From: JAHEZL01 sp046074525
Lineage (GTDB): Bacteria; Bacteroidota; Bacteroidia; Flavobacteriales_C; GCA-002722245
Direction of reading: 5' to 3'
DNA length: 64,000 nt
NCBI GenBank assembly: GCA_046074525.1
Contig: JBJTOK010000043.1
Location: forward strand, 198,842 to 262,841
Program-made: the position numbers and the translations under genes
The notes under the pieces: generated by a model
Databases searched by the model: none
What the model saw: only the letters and a program-made list of their open reading frames with translations
What the model was told of the DNA's origin: nothing
Part shown: piece by piece, positions 1 to 8,527 of the stretch
Layout: each line of letters starts with the position of its first letter
Numbering within the stretch: position 1 is the stretch's first letter

Positions 1-1
1 C

Positions 2-3000
2 TCCGAAGACATCAACGGAGATGTTTGGGTAGGTACACGCCACGGCCTCAACAGGGTGATGATCAATGAAAATGACATGAAGAACCTTGGGTTCAAGGTG
101 CATCCTTATTTTTTCAATCCTGGAAATCCTTATTCTCTTTCCGATAATCGTATTCAAAACGTTTTTCAGGATAAGGAAGGCATTCTCTGGGTGGGCACCG
201 ATCATGGCTTGAATGCTATCGATTTAACGGCAAAAAATCCAAAGGACACCACTTTCCAGTTTGTGAAATATTTTTCGGAAGCCATCAAGGAGCTCTCGCT
301 GGCCCACAATAAAGTCAACAAAATTTTCCAGGATGAATCAGGTATTATCTGGCTGGCTACTGAAAGAGGTGTAAGCAAATTCGATAAGCTTAAGCAGAAG
401 CTGCAGAATTATTCCATGGAGCAGTACTGGGACATCACTACACATACTATCAATGTGTGGTCGCTTTGTGAAGATGATGCCGGTGGGTCCTGGGTAGGTA
501 ATGAAAAAGGCGTTTGCTACATCAATCGCAAAAAAGGCATTACAAGGAAGGTGGCTTACAAAGAGCAGATGAATGTGTATGCATTGTGCTACGACAAAAA
601 GAAAAGAGTGCTGGCGGGGACCGATCAAGGCTTGTTCATCGTTGAAAAAAACAGCGATACTTCTTACGTTCTTAAGCGCTACAACCTTCCGGGAATAAAG
701 GATTTTATTGATCCGGTTTATTCCATTCTCTGCGATTCAAGAGGCACCTACTGGATAGGCGGACAAAGGGGTTTGGTGGTGATGAACAATGCAGAAACAA
801 AAGCTTTCAAACATTATTACGATGTCAATAATTTCAAGGGAATAGGCAAAGGCGCCATCAATTTTATTTTTGAAGATGCCTCTCATGCTATCTGGCTGGC
901 AACAAATGGCGGGGGATTGAATAAAGTGCTGAATCCGCATGATTTGAATCTTCTTGAATTTTTAAAAATTACTCACGACAAAAAGATTCCTTCGTCCCTT
1001 AACAACGATGTTATCCTTTGTATTGAAGAGTATCCTAAAGGTACGTTGTGGTTGGGAACTTACGGCGGTGGACTCAACAAATACGATATAGAAAGAGGAA
1101 GAACAAAACATTTCACCGAGCAAAACGGATTGAGCAACAACATTCTTTACGGTATCCTGAGAGATAATTCAGGAAAGCTCTGGCTGAGCACCAATAAAGG
1201 ACTTTCCAAATTTGATCCTGTAGCTGAAAAATTTCGTGTATTCAAGGAAGAAGACGGTTTACAAAGCGATGAATTCAATAAAGGGGCTTTTTATAAATCG
1301 AAAAGAGGCGAATTGTATTTCGGTGGTATCAACGGTTTCAATGTCTTTTTCCCTGAAGATGTGAAGCCGAATAAAGTACCACCCAAAATTGCGCTTACCG
1401 CTCTTTTGTTGTCGAATAAATTGATAGAACCGGGACCGAATTCCCTTTTGAAAAAAGACATCAATTCATTGGAATACATTGAGATTCCTTATGTTGATAA
1501 CGCCATTACCATTCGCTATTCAGGCTTGCATTTCACGTCGCCGGAGAACAACCAATATTCTTATATTCTGGAAGGTTTTATGGAAAACTGGCAGGATGTT
1601 GGAAACAAGCGTGAAGTGAGTTTCACCAACCTTGATCCGGGAATTTATACTTTCCGTGTACGTGCTGCAAATAGCGATGGAATCAAGTCGAATGATGTTC
1701 CTTCCCTGAAAATCATTATCACACCGCCTTTCTGGATGACCTGGTGGTTCCGCACTTTTATTATCGCGATTGTTTTGGCCATTGTTTTGGGGGTTTACTA
1801 TTCCCGTGTAGCCATCATCAAAACTCAGAAGAGGGTTTTGGAATACAAGGTTCAGCAGCGCACGGAAGAGGTAATGCAGAAAAAGGGGGAGATAGAGGAG
1901 CAAAAAGAGAAACTGGAAATAGAGAAAAACAAAACGGAGCAACTCCTCCTGAATATTCTTCCTGCTGAAACCGCGAAAGAGTTATTGTCTACCGGTCGCG
2001 CTGCACCGCGCCACTACAGGATGGTGACAGTGATGTTTGCTGACTTTAAGGGCTTTACGCAAATTGCTGAGCGCCTTCGTCCGGCCGAGCTCGTGGAGGA
2101 ACTTGATACAGCATTTAATGCCTTCGATGATATTGCCGACAAGCACAATATTGAAAAAATTAAAACCAGCGGTGATGCCTATATGGCTGCGGGTGGCGTG
2201 CCTATCCGTAACAAAACCAACCCTGTGGATTGCATTCTCGCGGCGATGCAGATACAGGCGTATATTAAGGATCAGGTGCAGCAAAACATCAATAATCCCG
2301 ATAAGCCGAAATGGGAGTTGCGTGTAGGTATCCACACCGGTGAAATCATTGCGGGGGTGGTAGGAAAAAAGAAATTCGCCTATGATATCTGGGGCAATAC
2401 GGTGAATACGGCAAGCCGTATGGAATCGAGCTCCCAGCCCGGACAAATCAATATCTCCGGAACGACCTATAACATGGTGCAGGAGTATTTTGATTGCGAA
2501 TACCGGGGTAAAATCCCTGTGAAAAACAAGGGCGATATCGATATGTATTTCGTTAAGGGGATCAAGCCGGAACTGTCGAAAGACCGCAAGGGTCTCGTTC
2601 CGAATATCGCCTTCCAGGAGCTGCACCATTTCAATGTGTACAGCAAGCTCAACTACAATAAGGTGAAGCAGTATGTGATCAACAAGCTGGAAAAAGAATT
2701 GCCTGAAAACCTGTATTACCATGGTCCGCACCATACCCGAGATGTTGTTCAGGCGGCCGAAAGAATTGGTAAGGCAGAAGGACTTGATCCTGAAGAACTG
2801 ATGCTGGTGAAAATGGCGGCGCTGCTGCACGATGCAGGCTTCCTCAACAAGTATTGGAGCAATGAGCCTGAAGGCGTGAAAATCGCCAAGGAAATGCTTC
2901 CTGCTTATGGGTTCACTGACTCGCAGATTGATATTATTGAAGGATTGATCATGGCGACCAGCATTCCGCAAAAGCCAACCAATCACCTGGAAGAGATCAT

Positions 3001-3238
3001 TTGCGATGCCGACTTAGATTATCTTGGAAGGGATGATTTTGAAAAGATCAGTTTGACTTTACAGCAGGAGCTTCTCGATTACGGAGGGATCAAAAATCCT
3101 GAAGACTGGGATCCTATCCAGGTGAAATTCCTCACCGCCCATAAGTACTTCACGAAAACCAATATTGAAACACGCCAGGCCAAAAAGCAGGAGCATCTCG
3201 AAAATATCAAGAGAAGAATAGAAGCGAATAGTAAGTAA
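2..3238 (+). CDS. Sensor propeller-adenylate cyclase-HD domain protein (5' partial)
   Basis: The reading frame is open from base 2 and already encodes a propeller repeat (DVWVGTRHGLNR) before the GTG at 56, so the gene starts outside the window. Numbering from the codon at 56: two-component-type beta-propeller repeats to about 430, a Y_Y_Y domain near 495-555, one membrane helix at about 564-583, a coiled coil to about 640, a class III nucleotide cyclase domain at about 655-835, and an HD domain at about 885-1005. The cyclase keeps both metal aspartates (D663, D707), the adenine-specifying pair K703 and D777, and transition-state N784 and R788, so adenylate cyclase is favoured over guanylate. 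The HD region has HH near 892 and HD near 925. It is inferred to sense a periplasmic ligand and make cAMP; the HD part may hydrolyse a nucleotide or be regulatory. Confidence 0.93.
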   Translation, partial: SEDINGDVWVGTRHGLNRVMINENDMKNLGFKVHPYFFNPGNPYSLSDNRIQNVFQDKEGILWVGTDHGLNAIDLTAKNPKDTTFQFVKYFSEAIKELSLAHNKVNKIFQDESGIIWLATERGVSKFDKLKQKLQNYSMEQYWDITTHTINVWSLCEDDAGGSWVGNEKGVCYINRKKGITRKVAYKEQMNVYALCYDKKKRVLAGTDQGLFIVEKNSDTSYVLKRYNLPGIKDFIDPVYSILCDSRGTYWIGGQRGLVVMNNAETKAFKHYYDVNNFKGIGKGAINFIFEDASHAIWLATNGGGLNKVLNPHDLNLLEFLKITHDKKIPSSLNNDVILCIEEYPKGTLWLGTYGGGLNKYDIERGRTKHFTEQNGLSNNILYGILRDNSGKLWLSTNKGLSKFDPVAEKFRVFKEEDGLQSDEFNKGAFYKSKRGELYFGGINGFNVFFPEDVKPNKVPPKIALTALLLSNKLIEPGPNSLLKKDINSLEYIEIPYVDNAITIRYSGLHFTSPENNQYSYILEGFMENWQDVGNKREVSFTNLDPGIYTFRVRAANSDGIKSNDVPSLKIIITPPFWMTWWFRTFIIAIVLAIVLGVYYSRVAIIKTQKRVLEYKVQQRTEEVMQKKGEIEEQKEKLEIEKNKTEQLLLNILPAETAKELLSTGRAAPRHYRMVTVMFADFKGFTQIAERLRPAELVEELDTAFNAFDDIADKHNIEKIKTSGDAYMAAGGVPIRNKTNPVDCILAAMQIQAYIKDQVQQNINNPDKPKWELRVGIHTGEIIAGVVGKKKFAYDIWGNTVNTASRMESSSQPGQINISGTTYNMVQEYFDCEYRGKIPVKNKGDIDMYFVKGIKPELSKDRKGLVPNIAFQELHHFNVYSKLNYNKVKQYVINKLEKELPENLYYHGPHHTRDVVQAAERIGKAEGLDPEELMLVKMAALLHDAGFLNKYWSNEPEGVKIAKEMLPAYGFTDSQIDIIEGLIMATSIPQKPTNHLEEIICDADLDYLGRDDFEKISLTLQQELLDYGGIKNPEDWDPIQVKFLTAHKYFTKTNIETRQAKKQEHLENIKRRIEANSK

Positions 3239-3376
3239 TCTTCCTGTTTTAAAGCCAAGTACCATTTTCACATCCAGTGCGTTGTTATCAGTCTTATGAT
3301 GAGGTTGCTTCAAATTTTGAGTACAAAATTCTCGCAAGGACGCTGGGTGTGTGAGGAAAGTAAAAAGAGAGAAAAC

Positions 3377-3409
3377 AAAAAAACCCCCGCATTTCGCGGG
3401 GCTTTTTCT
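3377..3409. terminator. Bidirectional intrinsic terminator
   Basis: A GC-rich hairpin (CCCCGC at 3385-3390 pairing with GCGGGG at 3396-3401, loop ATTTC) has a run of A on its left and T on its right. It lies between the convergent cyclase and stress-protein genes and can stop transcription from both. Confidence 0.85.
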
Positions 3410-3426
3410 TTATAAACTCGTTCGAA

Positions 3427-4260
3427 TTAAACCGTTCTGTAGTTGTACATCGGGTTCTTTTCTGTAAAGTCTTTGGTTGGATTCACCGTCAGCACAGGAA
3501 TTTGTGCTTCATTGGTAATCAATGCCTCTTCACTTTGTTTGAAGATAGGATTGATGTTTCTGTAGTTGAGGTTGATGATAGCGATCAAATCCGCATCAAC
3601 ACTCACTGCATAGTGAATACAGTGCTTTGCGAAATCACCATCTTCTTCGCTGATGCTTACTTCAAAAGGAACTTTTTGCTGTGCAAAGAATTTTTTAGCG
3701 TAAGCGATATTGGCTTCTAACTGTTTTTTGGTGAAAGGATCATCTTCCTTGTTACCGAAGATGTGTACTGTTGAGCCGAGTCGGGTGGCCATCGCAGCTG
3801 TCATATCGAGTTTAAGCTTGGTCTCTGCTGAGAGGTCGATAGGGAAAACAATGTTTTTGTAGCTTTCAGGAACACGTTTGTCCTGAACAACAATGAATGG
3901 GATTGTAGAAGCGGTAATTACCTTCATGGCGTAGCTGCCTACAAGGTGCTGGATGCCTTTTCTGCCATGCGTTCCCATGATGATGAGCTGAACATCCATG
4001 GCTTCGGCCACTTCAGGAATTTGCTTGAGAAAATCGCCAACGGCCACTTTCATTTCTGCTTTCACGCCCGATTCGCGGATTTCGTTAACAATGGGTTGCA
4101 GTTTCTCAAGTGCTTTCTGAACCTGCGCTTCTTTTTCTACCACATGGATGATGATAATCTTACCATTCATGATGTTGGCTACTTTCTTGCCATGGTTGAT
4201 GGCTGTTGTAGCCACCGAAGTAAAGTCTGTTGGAATGAGAATTTTATAGTTTGTTTCCAT
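3427..4260 (-). CDS. Universal stress protein, tandem UspA domains
   Basis: A 277-residue cytoplasmic protein with two UspA folds, about 1-145 and 150-277. The first carries the ATP-binding-type motif GTHGRKGIQHLVGS, close to the family pattern G-2x-G-9x-G-S/T but with one residue fewer in the second gap. The second half lacks a clear copy of that motif and is probably non-nucleotide-binding. The family is tied to stress survival; no specific partner is evident. It is transcribed alone from a good Bacteroidota-type promoter just upstream and ends at the shared terminator. Confidence 0.93.
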   Translation of the reverse strand: METNYKILIPTDFTSVATTAINHGKKVANIMNGKIIIIHVVEKEAQVQKALEKLQPIVNEIRESGVKAEMKVAVGDFLKQIPEVAEAMDVQLIIMGTHGRKGIQHLVGSYAMKVITASTIPFIVVQDKRVPESYKNIVFPIDLSAETKLKLDMTAAMATRLGSTVHIFGNKEDDPFTKKQLEANIAYAKKFFAQQKVPFEVSISEEDGDFAKHCIHYAVSVDADLIAIINLNYRNINPIFKQSEEALITNEAQIPVLTVNPTKDFTEKNPMYNYRTV

Positions 4261-4300
4261 AGTCAGGAATTTATACTTGCCCGTTTGATTAAGTTGATAA

Positions 4301-4330
4301 CAAAAATATATAATAATTACATAGTGTCAA
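4301..4330 (-). promoter_or_regulatory. Promoter of the universal stress protein gene
   Basis: On the minus strand a TTG (4330-4328) is followed after 19 bases by TATTTTTG (4308-4301), an exact match to the Bacteroidota -7 box TAnnTTTG. The predicted start of transcription leaves a leader of about 35 bases before the ATG at 4260. Confidence 0.6.
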
Positions 4331-4365
4331 TTAAGATAATAAAAAACCCATTAAAAAATCGCTCT

Positions 4366-5334
4366 TTACTTTTTTGAGGCATAAAAATAGCGCTGTACAG
4401 CGATGAAGTAATAAGGGTAAAAATGCGTGTAAGAAGCCTTTATGAGCGGCAATCCCACCGACAAATCGAGCCGGGTATTAGAGGAAAAAACAAACTGAAT
4501 TCCGGGATGTACATCTACATAATTTCCGGCTTTAAGCAGGTCGGTTTCCACGGAAATTTCTGTGCCATCCTGAAAAACCTTCGCCCCCTGATAGGCCTTT
4601 CCCATGAATTCGGCATAGAGACTAATGCTGGTTTCCTGATAGCTCGAATATTGCTTTGGGGAAAGCAAATAGCCAAAAGACAAATTGTATTGTAAGGCTT
4701 TTCCGTATTCAATAATGATGGGCGTTATCGTGCCGATAGAGAGTTGCGAAGTACCGCTGTAGGAGCCTGGAATAATAAATCCCGAAGAGAGGGAAACCGC
4801 AAAATGATTTTTTAAATAAGTGATGATGAGTCCGCTGCCATAGCCCTTGGTATCGTCCATGAGGTTAGGCTCGGCCTCGTCGTGCGCTGCGTTCACATTC
4901 GACCATTCGGCATACGCTGCGCCGCGAAAATGCGTTTTCATACCGTCAATACTGAGGAAGCGGAACTTTGCATACAAGTGAATGCCATTGAAAAGATAGG
5001 GGTACACCACACCGCGCTGGAAAGGCTGCACATAATAAATCGTTTGGTTGCCCACGTGCTTGTGCGTGACGAGGTTATTGGGTAAAGTGTTGCCGTGGTG
5101 ATTGGAAGCTGTGATATCGGCCATAATGGTGAGTCGTGGAAGTAAGCCGTACATCAATCGGATCCCACTCATATTGCGCCACACCTCGTATTCTTTATAG
5201 GAATGCGAAAAAGCCCTTGCGCCCAAAACGCCCTTGGGGACATTGCTGGCCTGCTCGTTGAGCGGAAAAAGCTCCTGGGCCGGCAGATGCAGCGAAAGCA
5301 ACAGCAATGCAGCTATGACGATTTTGCGCATCAT
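4366..5334 (-). CDS. Predicted outer-membrane beta-barrel protein
   Basis: A 322-residue protein with a signal peptide ending near LHLPAQ (about residue 20), then alternating aromatic/polar strands and a C-terminus rich in Tyr/Phe, as in outer-membrane barrels of the loosely defined transporter type. The stretch around 'DVHPGIQFVFSSNTRLDLS' is characteristic of that group. Its ATG overlaps the stop of the upstream HMA gene in an ATGA, so the two are translationally coupled. With a secreted HMA protein as partner, a role in metal movement across the outer membrane is inferred but not proven; no metal ligands stand out. Confidence 0.75.
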   Translation of the reverse strand: MMRKIVIAALLLLSLHLPAQELFPLNEQASNVPKGVLGARAFSHSYKEYEVWRNMSGIRLMYGLLPRLTIMADITASNHHGNTLPNNLVTHKHVGNQTIYYVQPFQRGVVYPYLFNGIHLYAKFRFLSIDGMKTHFRGAAYAEWSNVNAAHDEAEPNLMDDTKGYGSGLIITYLKNHFAVSLSSGFIIPGSYSGTSQLSIGTITPIIIEYGKALQYNLSFGYLLSPKQYSSYQETSISLYAEFMGKAYQGAKVFQDGTEISVETDLLKAGNYVDVHPGIQFVFSSNTRLDLSVGLPLIKASYTHFYPYYFIAVQRYFYASKK

Positions 5335-5840
5335 AAAGTAACATAATAGAGCTTTTCTTTTTTATTGGTGCTTTGACAAGCCTTGTTCATCTTGGGTTTC
5401 CAGGCGGCGACGTCCTTTTTCGGCAAATATTTGTCGCCAATGAAACGAAGGATAACCTTGCCATTGAGCGTCTTATTTTCGCTAAGCAGGAATTGGTATT
5501 TATTGTTTTCAAAGGAGAAGCAGTAATTGTTGGAAACAACGATATTGCTGAAAAGAAATTCTGCCTTGAGATAATTCAGGGAAAATCCCGCATCAATAAC
5601 CGCTGCCGCCAGTTTTTCAATTTCAACGACGCCTGATTTTTTAAAAATAATTTTGGCCTGGGTAAGCTGTAAATTCATGATTACATTTTCAACAAAAGGC
5701 AATTTCCGCAGGCTCATTTCCACTCCCCGTGAACATGCGGAACAGGTGAGGCCGCTGATACCCAGGTCGGCCGACTGGAATTGTGCCTGCAACGTATTCA
5801 GGCATAAAAGAAAAAACAGGTACAATATCGTGCTTTTCAT
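5331..5840 (-). CDS. Secreted heavy-metal-associated (HMA) domain protein
   Basis: A 169-residue protein with a signal peptide (cleavage after about LQAQ, residue 20) and an HMA/ferredoxin-like domain at about 22-90 that begins GLTCSACS, giving the metal-binding CxxC at C33 and C36. HMA domains of this sort bind Cu(I) or similar soft metals; being exported instead of fused to a P-type ATPase, it probably acts as a periplasmic metallochaperone. The C-terminal part (about 95-169) is not recognised. It is first in a two-gene minus-strand operon with the barrel gene and diverges from a small Cys-rich protein gene at 5896. Confidence 0.85.
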   Translation of the reverse strand: MKSTILYLFFLLCLNTLQAQFQSADLGISGLTCSACSRGVEMSLRKLPFVENVIMNLQLTQAKIIFKKSGVVEIEKLAAAVIDAGFSLNYLKAEFLFSNIVVSNNYCFSFENNKYQFLLSENKTLNGKVILRFIGDKYLPKKDVAAWKPKMNKACQSTNKKEKLYYVTL

Positions 5841-5883
5841 GCCTCTAAAAATATTGTTTTTTCATAACAATTGCCGGAATATA

Positions 5884-5891
5884 TATATTTG
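5884..5891 (+). promoter_or_regulatory. Possible -7 box for the 5896 gene
   Basis: TATATTTG matches TAnnTTTG and ends five bases before the GTG at 5896, which would give an almost leaderless transcript. No -33 element is seen at the usual distance, so this is weak. Confidence 0.3.
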
Positions 5892-5895
5892 TAAA

Positions 5896-6267
5896 GTGTT
5901 GCAACGATTTTTATCTATATTCATTATTGTAGCGGTATTGTCACAAGGACTTATCAAATCGTTCATTCTTGTGAATTATGAGCTGAATAAAACAGCGATT
6001 ACCAATAAGTATTGCGAGAACAAGGCCAAGCCAAAAATGCATTGCGACGGTAAATGCCATCTGAAAAAGCAGTTGAAAAAAGAAGAAAAAAGGGAAAAAT
6101 CCCCTTTATCCGACAACAGTAAGGAGCAATACGAAGTTCAGTTTTTTATTGATTTTCCGCAGCTTTCCTCCATTCATCCTCCTTCAGCGGAAAACCATTT
6201 ATCAAATTATTCTTTTTCTTTAAAGACCACTTCTCCGGGCAGCATTTTCCATCCGCCCAAATGCTGA
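5896..6267 (+). CDS. Small Cys-rich membrane-anchored protein (YCENK...HCDGKC family), copy 1
   Basis: A 123-residue protein with one N-terminal hydrophobic helix (about 5-25) followed by a conserved block YCENK-(5)-MHCDGKC with C40, C50 and C54, then a Lys-rich segment and a Pro/Ser-rich tail. The frame is open back to 5653, but that extension overlaps the divergent HMA gene; GTG at 5896 places the hydrophobic segment at the N-terminus exactly as in the paralogue at 8528, also GTG-started. Function is not established; the Cys/His block and its place in a metal locus suggest metal binding. It heads the run of plus-strand genes to 8896. Confidence 0.75.
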   Translation: MLQRFLSIFIIVAVLSQGLIKSFILVNYELNKTAITNKYCENKAKPKMHCDGKCHLKKQLKKEEKREKSPLSDNSKEQYEVQFFIDFPQLSSIHPPSAENHLSNYSFSLKTTSPGSIFHPPKC

Positions 6268-6314
6268 TTTTCCATAAAAGAAAAAATCAGTGTTTAATTT
6301 TTCAAACAGCTTAA

Positions 6315-7364
6315 ATGTGTAAAATCATAAGCTGCTTTTTGATGGCAATAGTTCTTTTTGCCACAGAAGCAGGTGCGCAAAATGATTCATTACCACAATG
6401 TGAATCACAATGTTGTTGCAATAAAGAAGTGGCGCTCCCTGCAGGAGTGATGTTGGGCCATGTTCACCCCAAAGGCGAATGGATGTTATCCTATCGTTAT
6501 ATGAGCATGAGCATGAGCGGATTGCTTAGCGGGAATCATTCGTACAGCAGCGCCGAGGTTTTTAATACTTACCTCATGGCGCCCGAAAGTATGCAAATGA
6601 ACATGAACATGCTTATGGCCATGTATGGAGTGAATAATCGTTTAACACTCATGGCTATGCTGCATTACAACTACGGTCACATGCATATGCAGATGTTTGC
6701 TGAGGGCAGCAATCATGTTCACGACGGTGCAGCTTCCCCGGCCTCCAGTCACGAGATGACTTATTCGGGTTTGGGAGATACAAAGTTGTATGCCATATAT
6801 GCCCTTTTAAACCGGGCACGGCATAAAGTCATGTTGAACGCTGGAATATCCCTTCCTGCGGGCAGGATAAATGCAGTTGCCAATGGGGACATTCTGCCTT
6901 ATTCTATGCAAAACGGATCAGGGACCTTTGATCTTCTTCCTGGCATTACTTATTTATATTTCCATAAAAAGTATGTCGCCGCACTGCAAAGCAATGCCAA
7001 TATCCGGCTGGGATATAACAACAGGGGCTATAGCTGGGGTAATGAAGTAACCAATAACGCCTGGTTTGCCTATCGCTGGCAAAAGGTTTTAAGTTCTTCA
7101 TTGCGACTGGAGCATGTTGCTTCAGCAGTAATGATTGGTCGCGATGCCGCTTTATACAAATACAATGAACCTGCATCGGATGCCGCCAATTATGGTGGTC
7201 AGCGCTTTTCCCTTTTTGTGGGAACAGCGTGGCAGCCTTCTTCCGGAAAATTTAAAAACTGGCAGGCAGTGGCTGAATTTGGCGTTCCTGTTTACCAGTA
7301 TGTGAAAGGGATTCAAATGTCCAACACCCATTTTGTCAACATTAATATTAATTACATTTTTTAA
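6315..7364 (+). CDS. Met/His-rich outer-membrane barrel (transporter-like)
   Basis: A 349-residue protein with a signal peptide ending near ATEAGAQ (about 22). The mature N-terminus has a Cys cluster (CESQCCC) and then several methionine- and histidine-rich runs: YMSMSMSG, MQMNMNMLMAM and HMHMQMF, followed by HVHDG. The remainder alternates as in a beta-barrel and ends in a Tyr-Ile-Phe terminus. Met/His-rich patches of this kind typify Cu(I)/Cu(II)-handling proteins, so a copper-related outer-membrane role is inferred. It is two bases upstream of the MbnP-like gene, so they share a transcript. Confidence 0.75.
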   Translation: MCKIISCFLMAIVLFATEAGAQNDSLPQCESQCCCNKEVALPAGVMLGHVHPKGEWMLSYRYMSMSMSGLLSGNHSYSSAEVFNTYLMAPESMQMNMNMLMAMYGVNNRLTLMAMLHYNYGHMHMQMFAEGSNHVHDGAASPASSHEMTYSGLGDTKLYAIYALLNRARHKVMLNAGISLPAGRINAVANGDILPYSMQNGSGTFDLLPGITYLYFHKKYVAALQSNANIRLGYNNRGYSWGNEVTNNAWFAYRWQKVLSSSLRLEHVASAVMIGRDAALYKYNEPASDAANYGGQRFSLFVGTAWQPSSGKFKNWQAVAEFGVPVYQYVKGIQMSNTHFVNININYIF

Positions 7365-7366
7365 AG

Positions 7367-8140
7367 ATGATCAATAAAGTATTGCCCATATTGCTTGCTA
7401 TCACAGTGCTGGGAGCATGTAAAAAACCCGATCCTGATGGGGGTGACATCACCGATGATAAAGCAACACCGACAGGAACATTGCTTTTTCACCTGCATAC
7501 TTATATCAGCGATAATGAAGTTGATGGTTATGGCTTTGTTTATACCAATGACGATGGCCGTCAGATTTCTCTTTCGATGGCCCAGTTGTATATTACCGAT
7601 ATACAAGTGGTAAAACTTGATGGATCGCTGATAAATTTGCCAGATACAATTCTACTTAAGACCTTAGCGTTGGAAACCTATGTTGCCGGCAAAGTTCCGG
7701 TAGGAAATTACAAAGGCATTCAGTTCAAGGTGGGACTGAGCGCGGCCACAGATGCACAAAACCCTGTGTTATCCAAGGATTCGGCTGCGCTCAACCACTC
7801 TGAAATGTGGTTCGGCAGCAGCGCACAGTCCGACGGGCATGTTTTCCTTAACGTTCAGGGAAGTATCGACACCACTTCCGATTTGTCGGGACTTTTGATT
7901 CCCTTCAGCTACAAAATTGGTACTCAGGCAAACCTTATCCAGGTGAAAATGCCGCAGCAAAATTTTAGCATTCTTGAAAATCAGGCTGAGTATGGCCACA
8001 TCATTATCGATTACAACCGCCTGTTCAGCGGTATTCAATTGAATAGTGCAGCCAATCTTCAGGTGGATAAGGCGGGCAGCAACAGCGACCTTGCGCAGAA
8101 AATCACAGTAAATATTCCTTCAATGTTCAGGTACGAATGA
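7367..8140 (+). CDS. MbnP-like lipoprotein
   Basis: A 257-residue lipoprotein (lipobox VLGAC, Cys at about 18) with the layout of the MbnP domain: an N-terminal strand 'LLFHLHTYI', a central 'ISLSMAQLYITDIQV', the 'VPVGNYKGIQFKVGLS' turn, and an aromatic/Gly segment around 'EMWFGSSAQSDGHVF'. MbnP proteins are periplasmic copper-binding partners of a dihaem enzyme, MbnH. Here the following gene encodes a small cytochrome-like lipoprotein, not MbnH. Its stop overlaps the next start as ATGA. Family assignment is by recognised pattern; copper binding is inferred. Confidence 0.75.
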   Translation: MINKVLPILLAITVLGACKKPDPDGGDITDDKATPTGTLLFHLHTYISDNEVDGYGFVYTNDDGRQISLSMAQLYITDIQVVKLDGSLINLPDTILLKTLALETYVAGKVPVGNYKGIQFKVGLSAATDAQNPVLSKDSAALNHSEMWFGSSAQSDGHVFLNVQGSIDTTSDLSGLLIPFSYKIGTQANLIQVKMPQQNFSILENQAEYGHIIIDYNRLFSGIQLNSAANLQVDKAGSNSDLAQKITVNIPSMFRYE

Positions 8141-8526
8141 TGAAAATGGCGACATATCTGCTGCTTCCTTTTTTGTTTGTGGTGGCCTGTACCTATGAAA
8201 AAATAGAGCCGGTGAAAGATTGCGGATTGCCCGAAAATATTTCTTTCAGCAAGGATGTTTTGCCGATTTTAAATGCGCATTGCAGTACAGTGGGCTGCCA
8301 TTCGGGCACATCGCCTGAAGGAGGGTTGAATCTGTCTGATTCATTGGCCTACAAGGAATTGCTTCATCCCGGAAGCGGCTATATAGATACGCTGAATCCA
8401 TCGTTCAGCCTGCTTTACGCGCAAATGAAATCTACTTCTTTGCCTATGCCGCCCAGCGGAAAACTCGACGATTGTAAGTTAGAAACCATTCTTCAGTGGA
8501 TTCAACAAAAAGCTAAAAACAATTGA
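8137..8526 (+). CDS. Small c-type cytochrome-like lipoprotein (CX4CH)
   Basis: A 129-residue lipoprotein (lipobox FVVAC, C18) with a compact cytochrome-c-like domain. The haem motif reads HCSTVGCH, that is C49-X4-C54-H55, not the usual CX2CH. A likely axial Met lies in 'LPMPPSG' near the C-terminus. The same 'C...GCH...MPP' layout is seen in small Bacteroidota cytochrome-like domains often left unannotated. It is translationally coupled to the MbnP-like gene, which suggests the two work together, perhaps in metal oxidation or electron delivery; this is inference. Confidence 0.7.
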   Translation: MMKMATYLLLPFLFVVACTYEKIEPVKDCGLPENISFSKDVLPILNAHCSTVGCHSGTSPEGGLNLSDSLAYKELLHPGSGYIDTLNPSFSLLYAQMKSTSLPMPPSGKLDDCKLETILQWIQQKAKNN

Positions 8527-8527
8527 A

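Noticed and set aside
1982..2986. 334-codon antisense frame opposite the cyclase
   Set aside because: It mirrors a strongly supported cyclase/HD coding region and encodes no recognisable motif; it is a shadow of codon bias.
5653..5895. Upstream extension of the 5896 gene
   Set aside because: It overlaps the divergent HMA gene and would bury the membrane helix; the paralogue at 8528 starts at the same relative place.
8137..8526. MbnH dihaem enzyme next to the MbnP-like gene
   Set aside because: The protein is 129 residues with one possible haem motif, too small for MbnH.
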